50,460 nucleotides of DNA from a virus. The position numbers and the translations under genes are program-made. Of the stretch, positions 43,763 through 50,460 are shown one piece after another (the first letter of the stretch is position 1; every line of letters starts with the position of its first letter). The stretch is from IMG/VR virus record IMGVR_UViG_3300035701_000048, positions 1 to 50,460 of that record. One strand, given 5' to 3'. Under the pieces are notes generated by a model that saw only the letters and a list, made by a program, of their open reading frames with translations, did not search any database and was not told the origin of the DNA.

Positions 43763-46023
43763 TGTACTCTTATAACACTACAGCCGGAACTCAAATTTTT
43801 TATGCATGGGATAAGGCTACTGGTATTAATGCTGCAGCAGAGCGCTGGTTGATGGAAGAAAATCAATTTGATAGCGATTTTCCATCAGTTCCACAGAATC
43901 CTGGGACTTCTTTAGCTGTGCATATTATAAAGAACATTTTTAAGTTACCATTGGCTGATGAGAATACGAATATTGGTGGGTATTTGCCTGGGTATGATAT
44001 CCAAAATCGCGAACCGTATCAAATGATTCAGCTATCTTTAGCCACTGAATTAACTAATAGAAGATTTGTAGAGTGCTATATGAATGAAAATGGCAAAGTT
44101 GATTTTTATCCAATAGGGGAGAGCGGTGCTGGTATAAGCAGCGATGTTTTATATAGCACTGATAGTGCTAATTATAGTCAGAAATGTGAAAATGTCATTA
44201 TTGAAGGATACGACCCGCCGCTTAAAAAATTTACGCGTGGTACTTATGATATTTTTGAGATGGCTAAAACATATTTTTCTCTTGAAATGAAAAAAGTCGG
44301 AGACCCAAAATACGATCCCATATTGGATGGCAAAGCTCCTACCACTGATCCACAATCTACTTATCCATTAAAATATTGTTTAGGTGACATGATGGATGTT
44401 GAAGCTTGTAAATATTTTCAAGAAGGGTATATTGTTTATGGTGATCCAGGACTTACTGATGCAGAAAAAATGACTACTGGAAACAATGCGGTATACAAGA
44501 CTAAAGAATTTGAAGAAGTTTTGGAATGGATTTATGATGTAAATATTCCGTGGTTTAATCAGTCTTCTACGGAAGTTACTTTTGAAGCTAGGTCACCTTA
44601 TTATCATAAAATAAATAATTTTGGTAAGTTATTTAATAGACAATGGACGCCAGCAGGTACGTATGTTACACCAATATGCCAATCTTGGCAAGACGTAAAT
44701 ACTACAGACCCGAATTTAGGTATAGATTTACCTATGAGTGATTGTGCGAGATTTAATGGAGTTAAAGAAGTCATTTTGTATGGGTTTAATATAAAAGTTC
44801 TTCAATTAGACGAGACTTTAGATACTGTGACTGGAAATATAAAAAAGGGTGACTATGATTTTGTGGTGGATATAGACACTATTGCGCATGAACCTATTAG
44901 ATTAGTAGAGGGAGAGGATTATGTAGTAGTTAAAAAAGATACGACAAATCTTTATAAAATAATATTTTTATGTAGTCTTAATCCTAATATCAGAAAAAGA
45001 TTTGATGGTGTTCCTACGGGAACTGATAAAGTAGAAAGACTGCCAAAAATACGACTTAGTCCTAGTTGTGTGAATGGTCCTACTCCAGGAACTCCTCCAA
45101 CTTCTCCAGAGGGAACTAAATTTACTAGTTGGTGGGATATTTTAAAAGGTGAAGGGTTTTTGAGAGATAATATAACTCGCGTAGCGCCTGGTGATAATGA
45201 TACATTTACTGATGTAGTCATTTTTCCTACCGGTGAAGGAACTACCGGATATGGTATGCTCAAAAACAAAGGTAAAATTTTTGTAGTTTATGATTGGGAA
45301 GCTCCTTGTGTGCATTTTAAGGATTTTAATAATACAGTAACTGTTGATAATTTGAATCGAGTTTCAATTAAGTTGCATCCAATCATTCAAAAAGATTTGC
45401 CTAGGCCAATAGCTATTTGCAACAAGGGTAATACAACTATGCTCGACCCAAGAGAAACTATTCCAGATTATAGCTATGGATCTGTACAGAATTTAACAAC
45501 GTCTAATTATCAAAAAGCTATGGATGCTTTAGAAAACGGTGATGTTCATTTAACATTACCATTTATAGCATGCGAAAAAAATTCTTGGGAACCTTGCCAG
45601 GAGTTAATGAATGCCGCTTCTTTTATTTATTCATTACAAAAACAAGTAATTAATACGACAACTTATGTTTGTAAACCAAACGCAAACCCAATTTTAGGAA
45701 GAATTATGAAAGGTTCTGGTAGCAACCAACAAATTATTAACAGCATCGATTATTCGTACCAAGATTCTAGTCAATATTTAATTACTGTGAATGCTGGTCC
45801 GATTTGGCAAGGATTCGGTGGATGGGATCAATCTATTTATCAAAATAAAACTGAGCGTGTGCAGGTAGAAGGAGTAGTTAGGGAAGTACATTGGTCTAAT
45901 TCCCGCGCTTCTGTATGGCTAGAAAGAATAGGAATGCTGGAGTGTGTTAATGCTATACCTGACATGCTAGAAATTGGTGATGTAGTTAAAGTTACGCTTT
46001 ATAATAATCCAATAAGTATATAG
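43762..46023 (+). CDS. Tail hub / distal tail protein
   Basis: The 753-aa protein starts inside the tape-measure stop (TAATG), the standard place for the distal-tail or hub protein. It is mostly beta, with an insert rich in Pro and Gly near residues 430-460. Near the end, R-I-M-K-G-S-G-S-N-Q-Q-I-I-N-S-I followed by D-Y-S-Y-Q-D-S-S-Q-Y-L and V-N-A-G-P is a pattern I associate with tail hub proteins. It is followed by a small barrel-like end (V-Q-V-E-G-V-V-R-E-V-H-W, V-K-V-T-L-Y-N). Hub proteins cap the tube tip and hold the tape measure C-terminus. No lysozyme motif is visible. Confidence 0.72.
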   Translation: MYSYNTTAGTQIFYAWDKATGINAAAERWLMEENQFDSDFPSVPQNPGTSLAVHIIKNIFKLPLADENTNIGGYLPGYDIQNREPYQMIQLSLATELTNRRFVECYMNENGKVDFYPIGESGAGISSDVLYSTDSANYSQKCENVIIEGYDPPLKKFTRGTYDIFEMAKTYFSLEMKKVGDPKYDPILDGKAPTTDPQSTYPLKYCLGDMMDVEACKYFQEGYIVYGDPGLTDAEKMTTGNNAVYKTKEFEEVLEWIYDVNIPWFNQSSTEVTFEARSPYYHKINNFGKLFNRQWTPAGTYVTPICQSWQDVNTTDPNLGIDLPMSDCARFNGVKEVILYGFNIKVLQLDETLDTVTGNIKKGDYDFVVDIDTIAHEPIRLVEGEDYVVVKKDTTNLYKIIFLCSLNPNIRKRFDGVPTGTDKVERLPKIRLSPSCVNGPTPGTPPTSPEGTKFTSWWDILKGEGFLRDNITRVAPGDNDTFTDVVIFPTGEGTTGYGMLKNKGKIFVVYDWEAPCVHFKDFNNTVTVDNLNRVSIKLHPIIQKDLPRPIAICNKGNTTMLDPRETIPDYSYGSVQNLTTSNYQKAMDALENGDVHLTLPFIACEKNSWEPCQELMNAASFIYSLQKQVINTTTYVCKPNANPILGRIMKGSGSNQQIINSIDYSYQDSSQYLITVNAGPIWQGFGGWDQSIYQNKTERVQVEGVVREVHWSNSRASVWLERIGMLECVNAIPDMLEIGDVVKVTLYNNPISI

Positions 46024-46031
46024 AGGAGATC

Positions 46032-46616
46032 ATGACTTCTTTTGAAAAACAAATAATTAGGGCAGAAATATGGATTGGTGGACTGAAGATCGAAACCCCC
46101 AATATAGAATCGTTTAGTATTCATAGAGCTAGGGGACAAGCTTCAGCTACTTTTAGTGCGAGTGTAAAAGTAGACTATCAAAAGGTTTCACAATTGAAGG
46201 TTGGTGAAGCAAAAGTAGTTATCAAAGCTGGTGAAGGCAGTCTTCCTACTATTTTTACTGGGGTTATTCATAGCTGCACTGCCAATCCTGTTAGAACAGA
46301 TGCCAGATTGGTGATGCTCAATATTAGTGGTAAAGATAATATGTTTATTATGGAAGGTCAAAAAATTAATAGAAGATTAACAACTTACAGAGATGGTGCT
46401 ACTCCTCCGGAAAGATGGGGTGTAATTAATTCTATTTCCAAACAAAATACTCCTATGAGAAAAAGGCTACCTCTTAAAGTTTTTCAGCCACGCACCGGAC
46501 TTGTAGGGTTGTCATCCACATATTATGTTCCAGTTGATCCAGCTTTTCCTGAACTCAAACGAGGTGGGCCTTTTCAAGATAGAGGTGGATTATCGGCTAC
46601 AAAGGTGGTGCCATAA
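46032..46616 (+). CDS. Tail hub-associated baseplate protein
   Basis: The 194-aa protein starts after AGAGGAG, eight bases downstream of the hub stop. It looks like a hub N-domain of the gp27/D type: I-E-S-F-S-I-H-R-A-R-G-Q-A-S-A-T-F-S-A, then G-E-A-K-V-V-I-K-A-G, I-F-T-G-V-I-H, and N-I-S-G-K-D-N-M-F-I-M-E-G-Q-K-I. The last 60 residues are basic and Pro/Gly-rich, and probably extended. It may assemble with the hub as a ring at the tail tip. The stop overlaps the next start (TAATG). Confidence 0.65.
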   Translation: MTSFEKQIIRAEIWIGGLKIETPNIESFSIHRARGQASATFSASVKVDYQKVSQLKVGEAKVVIKAGEGSLPTIFTGVIHSCTANPVRTDARLVMLNISGKDNMFIMEGQKINRRLTTYRDGATPPERWGVINSISKQNTPMRKRLPLKVFQPRTGLVGLSSTYYVPVDPAFPELKRGGPFQDRGGLSATKVVP

Positions 46617-47068
46617 TGGCTGCTACTAAGACAACGCCTACAGCGACTACTTTTCAACCCAGTACTCAAAATATAACGACTTTTACAGCAACTGTAGGAG
46701 ATACCATTCGAATAAATAGACCAGTAGGCTATCCGCCTTTTATACGTGATGAAAAGACTGGGGCTTGGCCGAGCTACTCGACTGATTTACCTAAAACTGA
46801 ATATTCGGCATTAAATTTTACAGTAGTTAATAAAACTTTAGGTAAGTTTGTAAATTTCGCCAATCTTACATACGATGATGGCTATATTTATTACAAGCAA
46901 GAAAAAAGCGGTAAGCAAATAATTGAATATCTTTCAGACGGTATTCAAGTAGCTAAATTTTATATTGTGATTGCTGCTATGCAAGTTCATGATCATGCTA
47001 GTGTGTATATGGGTGGCCCAGCTTTTGCTACTTATTACGCCGATGTCGATCATCCAGAGGAGACTTAA
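46616..47068 (+). CDS. Baseplate protein with His-rich C-terminal motif
   Basis: The 150-aa protein overlaps its neighbours by TAATG at both ends. It has a Thr-rich start and a beta domain (F-T-A-T-V-G-D-T-I-R-I-N-R-P). Near the end it has V-H-D-H-A-S-V-Y-M-G-G-P-A-F-A-T-Y-Y followed by D-V-D-H-P-E. The clustered His and Asp residues could bind a metal at the tail tip. Related tails of this kind occur in other phage baseplate genes, as far as I recall. Exact function unknown. Confidence 0.68.
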   Translation: MAATKTTPTATTFQPSTQNITTFTATVGDTIRINRPVGYPPFIRDEKTGAWPSYSTDLPKTEYSALNFTVVNKTLGKFVNFANLTYDDGYIYYKQEKSGKQIIEYLSDGIQVAKFYIVIAAMQVHDHASVYMGGPAFATYYADVDHPEET

Positions 47069-47733
47069 TGGCTTCTTTAACCCCTACTTTTAGAACATGC
47101 CAATGCGACATTGTAGCCAACTTTCCTATAGTTGCGGGGTTGGGCGTTATTTCTGCGAGTTTGCGCTCTAACGCAAATGTGGTGAAGGTTGGCGATTCTC
47201 TTATTGCGCATGGGCCTACTTATGGAGATTTGTCTCTCACAGCTTATGATCCTTTAATTGCCGAAACATTACCATGTGCTGCTAATGCAAGTGTCAGTTT
47301 TGAGTGGGAACAGCATGTGGATTGTGACACAGAAGTTGGTAAAATAATTATGAGATTTATCCCGAGAGGAAGGGAAAAGGCGTTTCAGGAAGGCCAAGTA
47401 ACAAACAAGATCTCCATGGCTTACATAAATAAAGATCCTTATACATCTTTTAATGCTTCAGCTTCTAGTGGTCCTCATACTCCATATTTTATGAATTCTC
47501 ACTATGATGGATATGATTTTAGATATACAGGAAAGGCTGGCAACCCAGTTCTTATTCCGATAGATGCTAATAGTGGAGCTCACCCCACTGTGGTAACTTT
47601 TTTAAATACCCCTGGTCATACGCTTTTGCCTGGGGGTTCCGCACTGTACTTAACGAACTTTTCTTGGACTTATAATCCACCAGAAGTTCCCACAGTATCG
47701 TATTCATTTTTATTTTCTTATTCGGGAGGTTGA
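47068..47733 (+). CDS. Tail tip/baseplate structural protein
   Basis: The 221-aa protein is beta-rich and coupled to the gene before by TAATG. It has two cysteines near the start (R-T-C-Q-C-D-I-V-A), aromatic strands and a C-terminal W-T-Y-N-P-P-E-V-P-T-V-S-Y-S. It has no enzymatic motif. Tight packing with the hub genes indicates a tail component, perhaps a receptor-binding or baseplate ring subunit. I do not recognise a family. Confidence 0.68.
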   Translation: MASLTPTFRTCQCDIVANFPIVAGLGVISASLRSNANVVKVGDSLIAHGPTYGDLSLTAYDPLIAETLPCAANASVSFEWEQHVDCDTEVGKIIMRFIPRGREKAFQEGQVTNKISMAYINKDPYTSFNASASSGPHTPYFMNSHYDGYDFRYTGKAGNPVLIPIDANSGAHPTVVTFLNTPGHTLLPGGSALYLTNFSWTYNPPEVPTVSYSFLFSYSGG

Positions 47734-47736
47734 TAA

Positions 47737-48048
47737 ATGGCCACTCCTAATGGAATCACCCATGTCACTCAATCATATAAATTAAGATCATCCGGAGCTA
47801 TGCCTATAAGCTCTAGTAATTTTTTTGTACAAACATTCGGTGTAGATGAAAACGATGTTACTTCATATGAAGGAAGCACCCAATTACCTGATACATATGA
47901 TTTTACTGGTGCTAGTGTTGATGGAAATTACATTAGTGCTAATTTTCAAAGACTGCCTTATTTATCGTCAGACGGCGACCATATCTTTTCAGGTAAAATG
48001 GTGAGCAGAACTCATTTTTATCCTGAATCAGTTTTGGGGGTATATTAA
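47737..48048 (+). CDS. Small tail structural protein
   Basis: The 103-aa protein starts three bases after the preceding TGA, with GGGAGG upstream. It is Ser/Thr-rich and beta-like (V-T-Q-S-Y-K-L-R-S-S-G-A, F-V-Q-T-F-G-V-D-E-N-D-V), with no cysteine or membrane segment. Its stop overlaps the next ATG. Not recognised; part of the tail-tip operon. Confidence 0.68.
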   Translation: MATPNGITHVTQSYKLRSSGAMPISSSNFFVQTFGVDENDVTSYEGSTQLPDTYDFTGASVDGNYISANFQRLPYLSSDGDHIFSGKMVSRTHFYPESVLGVY

Positions 48049-48296
48049 TGGCTAAAGAACTAATTGAGTTTATAGATTGCGGATCTTTATCAATAAGCTT
48101 TGACGCCACTGGCAAAGCATCTGTATCGCTTACAATACTAAGAAATGATAACCTGATGTATAAGGTTGAAAATTATACCAATAGAACTTGGGGTCAAACT
48201 CTATTTGATTTAATTACCATGTCTGCTTCAGCAGAGTCTCTAGTGGGGGGTGATTGGACGCAGTGGTCTGTCCAAATGGAGGGTGTGGGTTATTAA
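48048..48296 (+). CDS. Small tail structural protein
   Basis: The 82-aa protein overlaps its neighbours by TAATG on both sides. It is strand-rich (I-D-C-G-S-L-S-I-S-F-D-A-T-G-K-A-S-V-S-L) with a helix near residues 48-62. No catalytic motif is seen. I recognise no family; context suggests a tail-tip component. Confidence 0.68.
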   Translation: MAKELIEFIDCGSLSISFDATGKASVSLTILRNDNLMYKVENYTNRTWGQTLFDLITMSASAESLVGGDWTQWSVQMEGVGY

Positions 48297-48505
48297 TGGG
48301 ATGTAATTGTGGAAGAACTCAATCTAAAAATGTTAGAGACCCATTAGATGTTATGGGCGGTTATAGATATTTGAAGCCACATCAAGTAGTTGCTAGATTA
48401 GAAGTTTTTAAGCGTAGTAATTGTCCAGAGTGTCCAACGCGATATACATGTGATTACGCAAATTATTTGAATTGCAAGGCAAAAGCGCCTGTAGGAGGGC
48501 AATAA
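48296..48505 (+). CDS. Small cysteine-rich protein in the tail operon
   Basis: I choose the ATG at 48296, which overlaps the previous TAA. A longer frame from 48254 would sit mostly inside the upstream gene. The 69-aa product has C-N-C at residues 3-5 and later C-P-E-C, T-C and N-C, seven cysteines in all counting the pairs. This could bind zinc or an iron-sulphur cluster, or form disulphides. It is unusual beside purely structural tail genes. A metal-binding tail-tip piece or assembly factor is possible. Confidence 0.72.
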   Translation: MGCNCGRTQSKNVRDPLDVMGGYRYLKPHQVVARLEVFKRSNCPECPTRYTCDYANYLNCKAKAPVGGQ

Positions 48506-48506
48506 A

Positions 48507-49205
48507 ATGGCTATAATTTTGGGAAGCATGACCCAAGTCAATGTAGGTGGCGCAACAAACGGTTTTCAATCTATAAATTGGAATATTGATCGCCAACCTA
48601 CTAGACTATGGCAGTTAGGTAGTTGGGATCCTTACAGAACGCAAGTAGGAGCTACTATAAATGTAAGTGTAACTACTTATGCCGGAGTAATTCCAGTTAT
48701 ACCACTAGTTCCTTCGATTAATTGTACGGATAGTTCTGCTAATAAGCAAATAATTATTTCGGCATCGGCTTGCGGAGGGTCACCAGTTAACATTAACTAC
48801 ACAACTATGTTTCTTTCCAGTTATAGCTATTCTAAAGGCGATCCTTTGGGGTTTGGAACGGAGAGCTGGTCATTTCAAAAATGGATAGATAGTGGTGTAG
48901 CAAGTCCTTTTATTAGAGTACCTATTCCCTCCTACGTTTTGCAAGGCCGAACCGAAGGAAGTCGTTCAGGTAATATTGGAAATGGAACAACGGATTTAGG
49001 TGTTAGATTTGTTGCTGAGCCAGGAACAGGCCAAGTAGTAAGCGGTGAGCAGGGAAGTGTATCTGCCGGGTTTCCTGGGCAGGGAGAAACTAACATAACT
49101 TATTTAGGCATGATTGACAGAGTAGGTGGTGGTTTATTGGAAGCTGCAGGACAAACAGGGCAATCCAGCGCTACAATCCCATTGCAGCCTATTTATACAT
49201 CATAA
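48507..49205 (+). CDS. Tail/baseplate structural protein
   Basis: The 232-aa protein starts after GTAGGAGG. The N-terminal half is beta-like (V-N-V-G-G-A-T-N-G-F-Q-S-I-N-W, Y-R-T-Q-V-G-A-T-I-N-V-S-V). The C-terminal third is glycine-, serine- and threonine-rich with low complexity (G-R-T-E-G-S-R-S-G-N-I-G-N-G), likely flexible or fibre-like. No enzyme motif is seen. It belongs to the tail-tip operon; precise role unknown. Confidence 0.7.
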   Translation: MAIILGSMTQVNVGGATNGFQSINWNIDRQPTRLWQLGSWDPYRTQVGATINVSVTTYAGVIPVIPLVPSINCTDSSANKQIIISASACGGSPVNINYTTMFLSSYSYSKGDPLGFGTESWSFQKWIDSGVASPFIRVPIPSYVLQGRTEGSRSGNIGNGTTDLGVRFVAEPGTGQVVSGEQGSVSAGFPGQGETNITYLGMIDRVGGGLLEAAGQTGQSSATIPLQPIYTS

Positions 49206-49214
49206 GGAGATAAT

Positions 49215-49640
49215 ATGGAATTTAGAATCGCTGACAAATTTCGGCTTGAGATTCATTGGAGTCGAGCTATTTATGAACAGGATGGAATAGCTAAATTAGA
49301 TCGATGCTATTTAAGTGGCCCAGTCATTCAAGAAGTGGAAGACATGAATCCAAAAGACACCATGTATTTAGATTTCGGTAATCAATACAAGGTTTTTACT
49401 CCTTATTATTATATTGCTTTGTTTTCTTGGGATGGTGTTAATAGGGTTATAGACAGAATAAATTTGAACAACGTTGTCCTAATTAATAGAGATGTTAACT
49501 GTGTGCCTAAATTTAATAACGATGATTTTATTCTAGTTGATACGACTAATCACGAGAATGAAAAACATCAAATGTATTTGACGTACCCGTCCTATTTGAT
49601 TAAATATGATGGTGAACGTTATGATTTTTGGAGGAGCTAA
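49215..49640 (+). CDS. Hypothetical tail-region protein
   Basis: The 141-aa protein follows AAGGAG. It is rich in Tyr, Asp, Asn and Ile with alternating strands (Y-K-V-F-T-P-Y-Y-Y-I-A-L-F-S-W-D-G). No known motif is seen. The last codons carry the GGAGG site of the next gene, whose ATG overlaps this TAA. A beta-rich baseplate or tip subunit is likely from context. Confidence 0.68.
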   Translation: MEFRIADKFRLEIHWSRAIYEQDGIAKLDRCYLSGPVIQEVEDMNPKDTMYLDFGNQYKVFTPYYYIALFSWDGVNRVIDRINLNNVVLINRDVNCVPKFNNDDFILVDTTNHENEKHQMYLTYPSYLIKYDGERYDFWRS

Positions 49641-50047
49641 TGCCACGTAATCCAATAGCTAAATGCGAAGTTGCATGGGCGGAAAAGTATGGAACCACTA
49701 TTAGTGGTAATTTAGCTCAGTATGAGGTGGGGGTGTGCATTGAAGATACGGTAGATATTGATACGGTGCAATTAATTTTTCCGTGGGTAAATATTCAAGA
49801 TTTTCATTACTATAATATTCAATGCCCATATGCAATAGAATCTAATTTTCATTATGTTAGAATTACAGACAAAACAGACCCAAATTACTGGGAATCTAAA
49901 GAAGTTGTTGTGGGAGCTCAGAGTGCTCATACTTCGACAAGTGGTATTATGATTAAACATTCACGTGGGAGCAAGCATGGATGGCTTTGCGTTGATCCCA
50001 ATTGTACTTATTACACGCTTTATGGTCAAAACTATTTTTATTATTAG
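49640..50047 (+). CDS. Hypothetical tail-region protein
   Basis: The ATG at 49640 overlaps the preceding TAA and has GGAGG seven bases upstream, so I prefer it to the TTG at 49628. The 135-aa product is aromatic and beta-rich, with a C-terminal H-G-W-L-C-V-D-P-N-C-T-Y-Y, two Cys and several His and Tyr residues. No family is recognised. The operon context indicates a virion tail component. Confidence 0.68.
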   Translation: MPRNPIAKCEVAWAEKYGTTISGNLAQYEVGVCIEDTVDIDTVQLIFPWVNIQDFHYYNIQCPYAIESNFHYVRITDKTDPNYWESKEVVVGAQSAHTSTSGIMIKHSRGSKHGWLCVDPNCTYYTLYGQNYFYY

Positions 50048-50058
50048 GAGGAGTTTAA

Positions 50059-50460
50059 ATGGCTACTAATGTTACCGTAAGGGATTTAGACAATTATCCC
50101 GATAATTACAAAACTGTGACGGTAGATCAAACCACAATAATCCCTACGGATGCTCGTGGTGATGAAAAGTGGGTTGCATCTTTTTCTACAACCGCCTACA
50201 GTAACAACACAGCTTTAACTTCTATTCAAGACATTTATGTTCAACATTTTAAAGTTGGGTGGGCTAAAGGCTCAATTGTAAGTGGTCCTTTTGTCGTTGT
50301 AAATGGCAACAAGACCCTAGGAATTAGGCTTGATGGCGGAACAACTCCATATTATGTTACACTTACTTCAGGTACTTATTTTGGGGATGCTCTTGCCGCT
50401 CATCTAGAAACTCAGATTCGTGCTATTCCTACTACTAGCGGAGCTGGTTGGGATTGGAGT
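50059..50460 (+). CDS. Tail fibre/baseplate protein, 3'-truncated by window edge
   Basis: The ATG at 50059 follows AGGAGGAG. The frame stays open to the last base, 134 codons. It starts M-A-T-N-V-T-V-R-D-L-D-N-Y-P-D-N and has repeated short strand segments rich in Thr, Ser, Tyr and Gly, such as I-R-L-D-G-G-T-T-P-Y-Y-V-T-L-T-S-G. This looks like the beginning of a larger tail-tip or fibre protein. The rest lies outside the window. Confidence 0.75.
   Translation, partial: MATNVTVRDLDNYPDNYKTVTVDQTTIIPTDARGDEKWVASFSTTAYSNNTALTSIQDIYVQHFKVGWAKGSIVSGPFVVVNGNKTLGIRLDGGTTPYYVTLTSGTYFGDALAAHLETQIRAIPTTSGAGWDWS

Noticed and set aside
1-50460. CRISPR arrays, tRNA genes, insertion sequences, integrase or attachment sites
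   Set aside because: I saw no regularly spaced repeats, no cloverleaf, no transposase or integrase motif and no long inverted terminal repeats in the window.

Overview
The window is a contiguous piece of a tailed double-stranded DNA phage (Caudoviricetes). It carries about 43 genes, all on the + strand and mostly touching or overlapping. The DNA is AT-rich, strong AGGAGG-type ribosome binding sites precede most genes, ATG, GTG and TTG starts are all used, and TAA, TAG and TGA all act as stops, so the standard bacterial code applies. Strong Shine-Dalgarno sites and low GC would fit a Firmicutes-like host, but nothing seen fixes the host. One major tail protein, tail chaperones, a tape measure and no recognisable sheath point to a long non-contractile (siphovirus-type) tail.

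Layout. 1-2671: small accessory genes, including a deoxynucleoside monophosphate kinase, an HD-domain protein and a zinc-ribbon protein. 2673-3158: a NusG-like factor. 3164-5823: packaging genes (a NUMOD3-type DNA-binding protein, a candidate small terminase, the large terminase). 5902-12584: head genes (portal, prohead protease, two tandem paralogous small virion proteins, a coiled-coil scaffold candidate, a decoration-like protein, the major capsid protein), closed by a clear rho-independent terminator at 12598-12626. 12639-18384: a DUF1360-like membrane protein and connector/neck genes, interrupted by an HNH homing endonuclease gene (15160-16059). 18528-22243: major tail protein and two related tail assembly chaperones. 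22319-43762: one uninterrupted 7147-codon tape measure gene, 42% of the window. 43762-50460: tail hub, distal-tail and baseplate/fibre genes, with the last gene cut by the right edge.

The outstanding object is the tape measure. Around an ordinary tape-measure core (about residues 3925-4295) it carries motifs of four kinds of enzyme: a DEDDh (DnaQ-type) 3'-5' exonuclease (D375, E377, D487, H560, D565); an RNA-polymerase beta'-like metal-binding loop DFDGDALFVH (D2297, D2299, D2301) with an upstream R-Y-P; a RecB/Cas4-like PD-(D/E)XK nuclease (H3149, D3181, D3194, K3196); and a zincin HELGH (6680-6684). I infer that this phage may inject, with its DNA, a giant multi-enzyme protein including a possible virion RNA polymerase. 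The NusG-like gene in the same genome could serve such a polymerase. That is inference, but the motifs are read directly from the sequence.

A second notable signal is a slippery heptamer T TTA AAA at 21859-21865, followed by an 11-bp hairpin, inside the second tail chaperone gene. A -1 frameshift there would give a 225-residue short form beside the 339-residue full form. Several head-gene leaders also carry hairpins, and two share a repeated motif.
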